Notes: generated from the sequence alone by a model not told the origin. A stretch of DNA of 9,710 nt from an uncultured Bacilli bacterium (GCA_948629335.1 CAPHZB010000034.1:1-9710), one strand, 5' to 3'; counted from the stretch's first letter, positions 1 through 6,743 are shown. Numbers and translations: made by a program.

Positions 1-230
1 GAAGTTGTTTTATTTTTGTCAAATTGTAACTTTTATTTTTGGAAGACGCCTATATTTAGTATACAATAAAATCGTATTTTTGACTTTAAAATTCGTTTTT
101 TCTCTTTATTTATATAGTTTAAGTACACATTCCCTTTTCAATCTATAATTTTATCCTGAAAAATATTTAATATATATTTCAATAAATTAGTAAAAATAGT
201 ATAATTATAATGAAATGGGTGTGAATATAC
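1..230. other. Non-coding AT-rich leader region
   Basis: I see no gene in this stretch in either orientation. A TTGACA hexamer on the minus strand (positions 22-17) could be the -35 box of a gene reading left out of the window, but its -10 would lie outside and cannot be checked. The right end carries the putative promoter of the gene starting at 231. Confidence 0.5.
177..211 (+). promoter_or_regulatory. Putative promoter of the HTH-repeat gene
   Basis: Two back-to-back perfect TATAAT hexamers lie at 200-205 and 206-211, about 20-30 bases before the TTG start at 231. The best -35 at 17-bp spacing from the first is TTTCAA (177-182), which is poor. The -10 boxes are clear but the AT-rich background makes chance matches likely. 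Confidence 0.4.
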
Positions 231-1796
231 TTGAAAGGTGAATTATACGAATATAATGATACAATGATGACACAGGCTGAAATAGCAAGACTAGAAGGAA
301 TAAATCGATCAACATTAGCAGATTGGTATAAAAAAACAGGAAATATGTATGAAGCAGTTAAAGGTGCAAAAAAGTCACAAGCTCAAAGAAATATTTCGTA
401 CTATGGTGATGTGTTAAGTTTAAAAGCAATTTCTGTAAAAGAACAAGTGAAATTTGAATCGTTAAAAAAGAATTATGAAGACTTAAAGGATATTTATAAA
501 GCTGTAGAAAGAACTAAACAAGATCAGTTAAAACGAAATGGTGATATACCTTATAACAGTAAAAATATGACAATTTATGCAATAGCTAGTCTTGAAGAGG
601 TAGGAAATAAATCTCTTGCAAAGTATTATCAGGAAACGGATGATATATATGAAGCGGTTAGACTAGCAAAACAAGCTCAAGATAATCATAATGGTACAAT
701 TTTATATAAAAAGCAAATGATGACTATTTCTGGAATAGCAAATTTAGAAGGAATAAAAAAGGAAACGCTTAGAAAATATTATGAATTATATAATAATATT
801 GAAAAGGCTGTTTTTATTACTAAAGAAGCACAATTAAAAAGAAAACAGGCTGTATTAAGAGGAAAGCAAACTGATTATTCAGAGCTTTCAAAATGTTTTG
901 GTATTTCGGTCATTAAATTAGATAAATTATTATCATCAGGTAAAACTCCAGAAGAAATAGAAAAAGAGACTAATATAAGAGGCAGAAATACAATTTTAAC
1001 TATTAAAGAGGAAAGTTTATATAAATATTGTTTAGATAATTCATATAATTATTGGGTTATTTATTATATAGTTACTACATATGGTAAAACAGCAGAAGAA
1101 GCAGTAAAGGCTTATGTTGATTATGGACAACAAGTACCAACAAAATGGATTTATGAAAAATTTCATATTTTATTTAAGCATTTAATGTTAAATTTCGGAA
1201 TAGATTCTAATAGAATTATTAAAGTTATTAAAGAGGAACATTGTAGTATTGAGGATGCAATTACAAAAATAATATTTGTATCTAATAACCAACAAAATGA
1301 TTTTTCACAAATAGAGATTGAATGGATGAAAGAGTTATATTCATTTTTGATAGATTGTAATGATGAAGAAAAAAATGAAGCTATTGATACTTTTTATATA
1401 ACAGAAAGAGAATTAGAATTTTTGAATAAAAAAGGCGCAAAAATAGAACAAATAAAAAGGCAAATATTACTATTTGAATTTTCTTCTATTATTGATGATT
1501 GGGATATAAAAGGTTTACTGGAAATGTTTGATCTATATAATATTAATGATGAAGAAATTAAAATAATTTTTTCTGAATTGTATAAACCTTTTGATGAAAA
1601 TATAATTAATCCTAGTCCTGAGTTTTTACAACATAAAGAGATTATAGATAATTTTTTATTTGATTCTAATTTAAAAAATGAGGATATACAAAATAGTACC
1701 CTGATTAGCGACGAAGAAAAATTGAGTATAATTACTAAAAGAACAAAGATAATATCAATATTTGAAGCAAGAAAAGAAAATCATAGAAAAATGTGA
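231..1796 (+). CDS. Multi-repeat helix-turn-helix-like protein of unknown function, 521 aa
   Basis: I do not recognise a named family. The N-terminal two thirds consist of units of about 50 residues, each with a short HTH-like pattern (for example TQAEIARLEGINRSTLADWY at 14-33) and then a tail such as DIYKAVERTKQDQLKRN. The conserved E/K-A-V/I positions fall at residues 41-43, 90-92, 141-143, 192-194, 241-243, 290-292 and 342-344, so the period is 49-52 over seven units, with the later ones degenerate. Residues about 345-521 are acidic and helical, without clear repeats. There is no signal peptide or membrane segment. The start is TTG, preceded by GGGTG nine bases upstream; the in-frame ATG at 210 meets a stop after four codons. 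Repeated HTH units suggest DNA binding or a helical scaffold (inference). The next gene follows with overlapping signals, implying co-expression. Confidence 0.75.
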   Translation: MKGELYEYNDTMMTQAEIARLEGINRSTLADWYKKTGNMYEAVKGAKKSQAQRNISYYGDVLSLKAISVKEQVKFESLKKNYEDLKDIYKAVERTKQDQLKRNGDIPYNSKNMTIYAIASLEEVGNKSLAKYYQETDDIYEAVRLAKQAQDNHNGTILYKKQMMTISGIANLEGIKKETLRKYYELYNNIEKAVFITKEAQLKRKQAVLRGKQTDYSELSKCFGISVIKLDKLLSSGKTPEEIEKETNIRGRNTILTIKEESLYKYCLDNSYNYWVIYYIVTTYGKTAEEAVKAYVDYGQQVPTKWIYEKFHILFKHLMLNFGIDSNRIIKVIKEEHCSIEDAITKIIFVSNNQQNDFSQIEIEWMKELYSFLIDCNDEEKNEAIDTFYITERELEFLNKKGAKIEQIKRQILLFEFSSIIDDWDIKGLLEMFDLYNINDEEIKIIFSELYKPFDENIINPSPEFLQHKEIIDNFLFDSNLKNEDIQNSTLISDEEKLSIITKRTKIISIFEARKENHRKM

Positions 1797-1804
1797 GGAT
1801 AGAT

Positions 1805-2065
1805 ATGAATATTGAACAAGAATTAGAAAAGATAAAAGAAAGAAATAGAAGAGTTGAGTTAGATAAATCTTGGGAAACAAGTTGGACGAGGAAAATTTGC
1901 ATTATAGTTTTAACTTATGTGATAGTGATTATATATTCATATTTAATAAAACAATATAATAATATATTATTGAGTTCTTTAGTACCAGTTATAGGATTTA
2001 CTTTATCTACTTTATCGTTAAAATATATCAGAAAAATTTGGGAAAAGAAATTTTATTCAAAATAA
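1805..2065 (+). CDS. Small two-helix membrane protein, 86 aa
   Basis: This is a small protein with a charged N-terminus (MNIEQELEKIKERNRRVELD), then two hydrophobic segments at about residues 31-48 and 55-75, and a basic C-terminal tail. I believe it belongs to a widespread family of small hypothetical membrane proteins sharing the pattern KIKERN-RVELDK-WETS-TRK; no function is known to me. The frame is open from a GTG at 1793 that overlaps the stop of the preceding gene. The ATG at 1805 is chosen because TGAGGAT (1794-1800) sits at the right distance as its ribosome binding site. That Shine-Dalgarno overlaps the upstream stop codon, so the two genes are probably translationally coupled. Confidence 0.75.
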   Translation: MNIEQELEKIKERNRRVELDKSWETSWTRKICIIVLTYVIVIIYSYLIKQYNNILLSSLVPVIGFTLSTLSLKYIRKIWEKKFYSK

Positions 2066-2080
2066 TTTATTTTATTTTAA

Positions 2081-2446
2081 TTAAAAGTAGAAAAAGAAAG
2101 AATCAAAAAAGCATATATTGATTCTCTATTTACAGAAGAAGAATTTAAAGAAGAAACAAAAATAATTGAAGAACAAATAGAAATGATTAACTCAAAACTA
2201 TTAGAAAATGAACAAGCAGAACAATTAAATTTTACTATTGATGATATACTTTTAAAAAGAGATATGGATTTCATTAATAAAGTAAAATTACCAATATCTC
2301 ATTATGCTTTTAATGAAAACTGGGACTTACTTGATAGAGAAACTAAAGCAGATATAGTTATAAGATATATTGATGATGTTGACCTTGAAATAAAAGATAA
2401 TAGTTATGAAATCAAGCAAATAAACTTTAGAAGTATCTTCAACTAG
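2081..2446 (+). pseudogene. Serine recombinase C-terminal remnant
   Basis: An open frame without a proper start runs from just after an in-frame TAA (2078-2080) to TAG at 2444-2446. It begins VEKERIKKAYIDSLFTEEEF, a coiled-coil region typical of large serine recombinases, continues with LLKRDMDFINKVKLPISHYA, and ends with the usual tail pattern (Trp, then DR-TKADIVIRYIDDVDLEI and INFRSIF). In intact large serine recombinases (usually about 500 aa) this part follows the catalytic resolvase domain and the recombinase and zinc-ribbon domains. Those parts are absent here: the preceding gene ends only 16 bp upstream. No RBS is visible. It is most simply the tail of an integrase left after a deletion or rearrangement, and marks this region as mobile-element debris. 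An ATG at 2183 could only start the last 87 residues. Confidence 0.72.
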
Positions 2447-2585
2447 AGCAAAAACGATTATTGGTAATATGATAAAAAATAATATTTTTGAAGCTGTTGG
2501 CAATGGCAAAAATATATTAGACTTGTTCGGCAAGCTTAGGTCAAATTTAATCGTAAATACAACATATTATTCACAACTAAGATAA
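2424..2585 (+). pseudogene. Unidentified gene-end fragment
   Basis: A second frame is open from just after a TAA at 2421-2423 to TAA at 2583-2585, overlapping the end of the recombinase remnant. It reads SSTRAKTIIGNMIKNNIFEA, then NILDLFGKLRSNLIVNTTYY and a short tail, and looks like the C-terminus of a real protein rather than a random frame (mixed hydrophobic and charged residues, several Gly). I cannot name the family. The internal ATG at 2469 has no convincing Shine-Dalgarno. The left arm of the inverted repeat lies inside this frame at the DLFGKL codons. It may be another truncated mobile-element gene; it could also be non-coding. Confidence 0.35.
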
Positions 2586-2772
2586 GTATTACTTTCAATG
2601 ATTTTTGCATATTTTAGGATAACATTTTTAACTATTATAATTATTACACTTTATATTGTAAGGATAATGCTATTTACGTGGATTTTCTGCCATTCAAATT
2701 ATTCTTACATAGGTATGCTTATTATCCTTTTTCTTCTTTTAATTCAAAGGAATAGCTTGCCGAACAGGTCTA
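2518..2772. repeat. 19-bp inverted repeat pair enclosing 217 bp
   Basis: The left arm (2518-2536, TAGACTTGTTCGGCAAGCT) and the reverse complement of the right arm (2754-2772) match at 18 of 19 bases, the difference being T versus C. A few outer bases also match. The arms are far more GC-rich than the surroundings. The 217 bp between them has no convincing gene; it includes a TATAAT at 2636-2641 without a good -35. No target-site duplication is evident outside the arms. The pair could be a recombination site (invertible segment), the ends of a small non-autonomous element, or decayed leftovers. Confidence 0.6.
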
Positions 2773-2813
2773 TTATGTGCTAAGATAATACGTAGTTGAG
2801 AGAGGTTTACATT

Positions 2814-3764
2814 ATGAAATATAATTATCCAGTAAAATATGCTGCTATGCCTATTGTAGAACAGGTTGGTTGGAATCATGGATTAAACGAATTAGAAAGA
2901 AACTGTGATGTGAGTTGTTATATCGTATCAAAATGTTATTTATTAAGTGAAAGAACTAACTATAAAGAAGATGGTAAAAAGGAACCAGAGTATGAAGTTG
3001 TATTTCCATATCAAAAAAAACGATACGATATTTGGGAGAGAATTACGCCATCATTTCATATTTTTAATCATGCTTGTACTAATTCAAATTTTGTAGAAAA
3101 AGTATTTGATAGTTATGAAGAAGCGTTAGAATTTGCTACACATAAAAATAAAAAATTATGTGATAAAACTTGTTTTTATTTACCATCAAAAAAAAGAAAA
3201 GAATTTGATGATAGGCTGTCTAGGTATAAAATGTTGGAACAACAAATTTTAGATAATACATCTGATATAGAACAATCAAATGTAAAAGAATTAAATGGAT
3301 TAATAATAAGTAATAATGGGCAAACTAAAGTTTCGTCTAACAATTTATATGAGTATTTAAAATTGGCTTCTGTTTTAAATTTTATTGTTTATTCTATATC
3401 TCCAGAACAATATGATGAATTAGAAACATTAATCAGCAACCAAGATATATCTGATATTTCAAAAGTTATGGAAAATGCTAGTCCAATTTTATACCACGAC
3501 CGTAAAGCAAAAGAAAAAAGTATTAAGGTCATTGATCAAGATGGTAATATCCTATATTGTATAAATGAATGGGAAACTTTAAAAAGTAATGATGGGCAAA
3601 AAATACCATCTGTTGAATTAAATAATATAGATGATGAAACAAGCCGTTTATTTACAACCGAAACACTTGAAGATATAGTGTTAAGTTTTAATGAACATAA
3701 ATGTATAAATCCATATGAAATTCAAGGACCAGTTCTGAAGAAAACTTTATTTGGAAAAAAATAA
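2814..3764 (+). CDS. Soluble accessory protein of unknown function, 316 aa
   Basis: The ATG at 2814 is taken as start because GAGAGAGG (about 2798-2805) lies eight bases upstream; the frame also opens at a TTG at 2796, which lacks such a site. The protein begins MKYNYPVKYAAMPIVEQVGW and has no signal peptide or membrane segment. It contains many cysteines in its first half, an aromatic-rich block around residues 60-90 (VVFPYQ, ITPSFHIFNH), a central charged helix (RLSRYKMLEQQILDNTSDIE), and ends with LKKTLFGKK. From memory similar full-length proteins occur in integrative elements of gut Bacillota with no assigned role; that recollection needs a search. The frame is intact, in contrast to the debris just upstream. 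Nothing identifies an activity. Confidence 0.72.
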   Translation: MKYNYPVKYAAMPIVEQVGWNHGLNELERNCDVSCYIVSKCYLLSERTNYKEDGKKEPEYEVVFPYQKKRYDIWERITPSFHIFNHACTNSNFVEKVFDSYEEALEFATHKNKKLCDKTCFYLPSKKRKEFDDRLSRYKMLEQQILDNTSDIEQSNVKELNGLIISNNGQTKVSSNNLYEYLKLASVLNFIVYSISPEQYDELETLISNQDISDISKVMENASPILYHDRKAKEKSIKVIDQDGNILYCINEWETLKSNDGQKIPSVELNNIDDETSRLFTTETLEDIVLSFNEHKCINPYEIQGPVLKKTLFGKK

Positions 3765-3894
3765 AAAAGAACAAAGTTAATTTTTACAAAACTTAAGAAT
3801 ATGCCATTATAAATATGTCAAGAAAACCTGCATAAAATAAAAAAAGTAAATGCTTAACTTTGCTTAGCTGAATACTTACCCAATTCATATACAA

Positions 3895-3935
3895 AGTACT
3901 TAATCTACGTAAGTAAATTGAGTACTATTTTTTTT
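3895..3935 (+). terminator. Intrinsic terminator after the 316-aa gene
   Basis: A ten-pair stem is formed by AGTACTTAAT (3895-3904) and ATTGAGTACT (3917-3926), with one G-U pair and a 12-base loop, followed by A and a run of eight T (3928-3935). It lies about 130 bases after the stop of the 2814-3764 gene and would end plus-strand transcription there. Confidence 0.65.
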
Positions 3936-4009
3936 ACATAAAATCATTAACAAAGCTTTTTCTTCATAATAGCAAACCTCCTTTCAAAAGAAAGGTGACA
4001 AGTACTCAA
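3895..4009 (-). promoter_or_regulatory. Possible orphan leader/attenuator with hexapeptide ORF
   Basis: Read on the minus strand: TTGAGTACT (4009-4001), then a hairpin CCTTTC-TTTT-GAAAGG (3995-3980) whose right arm is part of a perfect Shine-Dalgarno GAAAGGAGG (3985-3977), then nine bases and ATG AAG AAA AAG CTT TGT TAA (3967-3947, MKKKLC), whose stop overlaps another ATG opening a 15-codon frame to 3900. Further on come AGTACTCAA (3926-3918) and TTAAGTACT (3903-3895). The middle segment can pair with either the first (nine perfect pairs) or the last. This resembles translational or transcriptional attenuators, but no gene follows on this strand, and the self-complementary AGTACT makes such pairings easy to obtain by chance. 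Confidence 0.27.
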
Positions 4010-4174
4010 CATTTTAGTATTTCCTATTAAAAATTTATACTATAATGATAAAACTAAGATAAGAAAACAAGTTAAATTTTGAATCATGTGTAGAGTTTGT
4101 GGATAAGCAGAAAAAGAGGTAAAAGTAGACATTCATTTAACGTATTGCTAATTCCCTTTTTCCTCATTTTAATG

Positions 4175-4192
4175 TATAATAAAGATGGGTGG
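4175..4192 (+). promoter_or_regulatory. -10 box and RBS of the coiled-coil membrane protein gene
   Basis: A perfect TATAAT at 4175-4180, directly preceded by TG, is followed by GGGTGG (4187-4192) and ATG at 4197. No good -35 is seen at 16-18 bp. The expected transcript start near 4187 makes the upstream in-frame ATG at 4185 an unlikely start and gives a very short leader. Confidence 0.5.
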
Positions 4193-4196
4193 TATT

Positions 4197-4697
4197 ATGA
4201 ATAAAATCGATACAAGTGAATTAGTAGATATTTTCAAAGAAGAAATGAATAAAAAGACAAAAAAAGAAGTAAAAAGACAAAAAAAACTAGAAAAAAAGAT
4301 GGAAAGACAAGAAGATATTGCTTTTGAAAAAATAACCAAAGAAGAGGAAAAAAAACAAGAGGAGAAAAAAAGACAACAAGAATTGCTAAAGAAAAAAAAT
4401 AGAGAATCTTCCCCTTCTCCTTTAGAATCAACTTCAAATACTTCACCTTTCTTTTATAATGTTCTCCTCGGATTTTTTCTAATTTTACTATTATTATGTA
4501 CTTGTGGCTATTCTGCATTCCTATTACATACAAGCCTCGGAAAGAAAAACGGAATAAAATGCTTACTTCTTATAACATCTGTTATTTTTTATATTTTATC
4601 TTTTATCACTAAAAAACAAAGTACCAAAAAAATTTGTGCTGTCATAAGTAGTATGATGGTTTCAGTACTTATGATATTCTTAATTTATATTGCATAA
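4197..4697 (+). CDS. Membrane protein with charged coiled-coil N-terminus, 166 aa
   Basis: I do not recognise the family. Residues about 15-70 are an uninterrupted Lys/Glu/Gln-rich helix, almost certainly a coiled coil, followed by a Ser/Pro/Thr linker (71-84). Three hydrophobic segments then follow at about 86-110, 119-137 and 146-165, so the C-terminal half is membrane embedded and the positively charged N-terminal half should face the cytoplasm. The ATG at 4197 is preferred over the in-frame ATG at 4185 because it has GGGTGG upstream and fits the promoter position. The gene is monocistronic as read: its own promoter before it and a hairpin just after its stop. The long Lys-rich tract could bind nucleic acid or acidic lipids, but that is only inference. 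Confidence 0.7.
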   Translation: MNKIDTSELVDIFKEEMNKKTKKEVKRQKKLEKKMERQEDIAFEKITKEEEKKQEEKKRQQELLKKKNRESSPSPLESTSNTSPFFYNVLLGFFLILLLLCTCGYSAFLLHTSLGKKNGIKCLLLITSVIFYILSFITKKQSTKKICAVISSMMVSVLMIFLIYIA

Positions 4698-4701
4698 AAA
4701 A

Positions 4702-4727
4702 GGAAAACGATAACACTACCGTTTTCC
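4702..4727. terminator. Hairpin between membrane protein gene and pgsA
   Basis: GGAAAACG (4702-4709) and CGTTTTCC (4720-4727) form a perfect eight-pair stem with a ten-base loop, four bases after the stop of the preceding gene. The T-run behind it on the plus strand is poor (ACGTATTATTT), while the A-run before it would give a good T-run on the minus strand. It probably ends the upstream gene. Confidence 0.6.
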
Positions 4728-4792
4728 ACGTATTATTTCTAATACACTACAGTATACTTTAAAAAAAATATTTTATGACATGGAGGAACTTT

Positions 4793-5392
4793 ATGAAAAT
4801 ACCTTATAAATTTAAAAAAATTTTTCCTAACTTGCTCACTGGATTTCGTCTTATTGTCGCCCCTATTATTATCATTTTAGGTCTTATGGGAAAAGTAAAC
4901 ATTGTCCTCATTTTAACAATCGTTGCTTGCCTTACGGATTTGTTTGATGGATTTTTCGCACGAAAATGGAGTGTTTCTTCGCAATTTGGAGCCAAATTAG
5001 ATGCAATCAGTGATAAAGTTTTTGCTGCTTCTTTAATGATTTCTCTAACAGGAAAAATTAAAACTTTATGGATTCTAATCATCTTAGAAATCACTATTGC
5101 TTTGATTAACCTATATTTTTATTATAAAATAAATAAATCAGAAACACTAATGATAGGAAAAATTAAAACAACAAGTCTTTTTATCTGTATTGTTATATCT
5201 TTCCTATACCTCTATTTCCATAAATTCTATTTTCTTCTCCGGGGTTTTATCTATATGACAATAAATTTACAAGTTTTATCAGGCATTAGCTATATTATAA
5301 ATTTCATCAAAAAAGTACAGGCTAGCAAAGAAAATACTCTAGAAAATGTAATAGCTCATAAACAAATTATGAATGAAAAAGAAGATGCATAA
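4793..5392 (+). CDS. pgsA: CDP-diacylglycerol-glycerol-3-phosphate 3-phosphatidyltransferase
   Basis: This CDP-alcohol phosphatidyltransferase makes phosphatidylglycerophosphate from CDP-diacylglycerol and glycerol-3-phosphate, the committed step to phosphatidylglycerol and cardiolipin, in the cytoplasmic membrane. The full family motif D-x2-DG-x2-AR-x8-G-x3-D-x3-D is present at residues 49-74 (D49, D52, G53, A56, R57, G66, D70, D74; these bind metal and CDP). The N-terminal PNLLTGFRL is typical of PgsA. About five hydrophobic segments follow, and 199 aa is a normal length. The ATG at 4793 is chosen over an in-frame ATG at 4775 because GGAGG (4782-4786) lies at ideal distance. The C-terminus carries a charged tail of about 30 residues. 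PgsA versus another CDP-alcohol transferase (for example cardiolipin or phosphatidylinositol-type) cannot be fully settled by eye. Confidence 0.88.
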   Translation: MKIPYKFKKIFPNLLTGFRLIVAPIIIILGLMGKVNIVLILTIVACLTDLFDGFFARKWSVSSQFGAKLDAISDKVFAASLMISLTGKIKTLWILIILEITIALINLYFYYKINKSETLMIGKIKTTSLFICIVISFLYLYFHKFYFLLRGFIYMTINLQVLSGISYIINFIKKVQASKENTLENVIAHKQIMNEKEDA

Positions 5393-5403
5393 AATCTTTT
5401 TTT
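5377..5403 (+). terminator. Weak A/T stem terminator at the end of pgsA
   Basis: AAAAGAAGAT (5377-5386) can pair with ATCTTTTTTT (5394-5403) with one mismatch; the stop codon lies in the loop, and the right arm is itself the T-run. The stem is nearly all A-T, so it is a weak candidate. Confidence 0.35.
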
Positions 5404-5439
5404 ATTTTATAGAATACATGCATATAAAACGGTTTCCAT

Positions 5440-5468
5440 TTGAACTTTTAAGTGGGATATGTTATAAT
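5440..5468 (+). promoter_or_regulatory. SigA-type promoter of the M23 peptidase gene
   Basis: TTGAAC (5440-5445), a 17-bp spacer, and TATAAT (5463-5468) with TGT directly before it (extended -10). This is the best promoter in the window. The predicted start lies about 35 bases before the ATG at 5510, with AAAGGTG (5496-5502) as ribosome binding site. Confidence 0.8.
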
Positions 5469-5509
5469 ATTTTTAGCAAAATAAGTTATATTAAGAAAGG
5501 TGAAGTCTA

Positions 5510-6742
5510 ATGAGGTTTAAAAAAGCAGTACTTGTATCATGTATGATATTCATCATGTTATTAACTTCTATGTACAATGATTCTGTTGATGCAAAAACAT
5601 TCGGAGAATTAAAAAAAGAACTTCAAGATGAAATCAACAAACTAAATGAAAATAAAGAACAACAAAAATTAACAGAAAGTGAAATGAAAAATATCAATAA
5701 TAAAGTTGCAACAATTCAAGCAAATATTAAACAAACCTATCGTGATATTGACAATTTAACTGCCGAAATTGAAGCATTAGATAAACAAATTGAAGAAAAA
5801 GAGAAACAAATTAAAGATATTATTAATTTTACACAATTATCCAGTGGAAGTTCCACTTATTTAGAATATATCTTTAATGCAGATGATTTTACTGATTTTA
5901 TCTATCGCTCTGCTGTATCAGAACAATTAGCAAACTACAACGATGCACTGATTGATGAATTTAATGATAACATTGAAAAAAATAAAAAAAAGCAAAAGGA
6001 AATTGAACAAAAAAGAGCATCTCTTACAACACAACAAAAGAATTTGGAAAATGAATATAAAAATCTTGGAACACAACTAGGAGAAATTGTCGACGTGGAA
6101 ATGGATATTAAAGACCAAATTAGCTACTTACAAGATATGGTAAAACTATATGAAGATCGTGAATGTAAAGATGATGAAGATATTAAAACATGTGGAAGAA
6201 GCGTTTTACCAAGCAACACTGCCTTTTATCGCCCACTTGTTAAAGGATATGCCACTAGTGAGTATGGATATCGAACAGGTCAATTCTCTGGTTTCCATTC
6301 AGGAATTGATGTCTCTGTAAGTCCCAATACCGATGTAAAAGTCTATGCCTCTGGTACAGGGGTTGTATCTGGAATTATTTATAAATCAAAATGTGGTGGA
6401 ACATATGTCTTAGTTCATCATAAAATGACAAATGGGAATACATATACGACTATGTATATGCATCTAGCAAAAGCACTTGTTAGCAAAGGTGATACAGTAA
6501 CAAAAGATACAGTGATTGGAATTATGGGTGGTGGACATAATCCAAATACCCCTTCAAACTATACACCTTGGGACACTTGTACAACTGGTGCTCACAACCA
6601 TTTTACAATTGCAACAGGTCTATATGGTATTGATTACTCAAGTTGGGCCTCTTTCATGTCACATACATTTGACCCTAGAACAATTGTAAATTTCCCTAGT
6701 GGTAGATATAACTGGTGGACAGATCGTATGTCCAAATATTAA
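5510..6742 (+). CDS. Secreted coiled-coil M23 peptidase, EnvC/CwlO-like
   Basis: This is a secreted murein hydrolase or hydrolase activator acting on peptidoglycan cross-bridges or stem peptides. Residues 1-28 are a signal peptide (basic start, hydrophobic core, likely cleavage after VDA at 26-28). Residues about 30-105 and 135-215 are long coiled coils, as in EnvC and CwlO-type proteins. The C-terminal LytM/M23 domain spans about 240-375 and keeps the zinc ligands: H263 and D267 in HSGID, and H364 in HNHF; H318 (MYMH) and H362 complete the usual catalytic set, so it should be active. Four cysteines (219, 228, 295, 357) outside the signal peptide could form disulfides. The last 35 residues are aromatic-rich. 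A strong promoter precedes it and the lipid II flippase gene follows after 39 bp, consistent with a cell-wall role. Confidence 0.87.
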   Translation: MRFKKAVLVSCMIFIMLLTSMYNDSVDAKTFGELKKELQDEINKLNENKEQQKLTESEMKNINNKVATIQANIKQTYRDIDNLTAEIEALDKQIEEKEKQIKDIINFTQLSSGSSTYLEYIFNADDFTDFIYRSAVSEQLANYNDALIDEFNDNIEKNKKKQKEIEQKRASLTTQQKNLENEYKNLGTQLGEIVDVEMDIKDQISYLQDMVKLYEDRECKDDEDIKTCGRSVLPSNTAFYRPLVKGYATSEYGYRTGQFSGFHSGIDVSVSPNTDVKVYASGTGVVSGIIYKSKCGGTYVLVHHKMTNGNTYTTMYMHLAKALVSKGDTVTKDTVIGIMGGGHNPNTPSNYTPWDTCTTGAHNHFTIATGLYGIDYSSWASFMSHTFDPRTIVNFPSGRYNWWTDRMSKY

Positions 6743-6743
6743 G

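Larger units (their letters stand above)
3765..4196. other. Gene-poor junction between accessory and core regions
   Basis: About 430 bp with no convincing plus-strand gene. It holds the terminator at 3895-3935, a minus-strand leader-like element (3895-4009), a plus-strand TATAAT at 4041-4046 without a good -35, a single perfect DnaA-box match TGTGGATAA (4098-4106) and the promoter of the 4197 gene. On the minus strand an imperfect hairpin (about 3879-3846) followed by seven T (3845-3839) could act as a leftward terminator. This is the likely boundary between mobile-element DNA and the housekeeping block (inference). Confidence 0.5.

Noticed and set aside
2327..2533. Minus-strand 68-codon frame opposite the recombinase remnant
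   Set aside because: The plus-strand frame carries recognisable recombinase residues; the minus frame has no RBS and a composition typical of antisense of AT-rich coding DNA.
2518..2772. Inverted-repeat segment as a standard insertion sequence
   Set aside because: There is no transposase frame between the arms and no target-site duplication outside them.
2598..2783. Hydrophobic 61-codon plus-strand frame inside and across the inverted-repeat segment
   Set aside because: No Shine-Dalgarno before its ATG, composition explained by T-rich DNA, and it runs through the right repeat arm. Not convincing as a gene, though a small membrane peptide cannot be fully excluded.
3816..3828. Minus-strand TTGACA near 3824-3819 as a leftward promoter
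   Set aside because: The only good TATAAT-like hexamer lies four bases away and no acceptable -10 exists at 16-18 bp; no gene follows on that strand.
4098..4106. Perfect DnaA-box match (TGTGGATAA) in the junction region
   Set aside because: It is single, with no cluster, AT-rich unwinding element or dnaA/dnaN nearby; another match lies inside the flippase coding sequence (about 6949-6957), so it is best read as chance.
4084..4106. Six-codon plus-strand frame MCRVCG
   Set aside because: No ribosome binding site and no context; short frames of this size are expected by chance.
4234..4533. Minus-strand 99-codon frame opposite the coiled-coil membrane protein
   Set aside because: It is the antisense shadow of the Lys/Glu-rich tract (poly-Phe/Leu product) without its own start signals.
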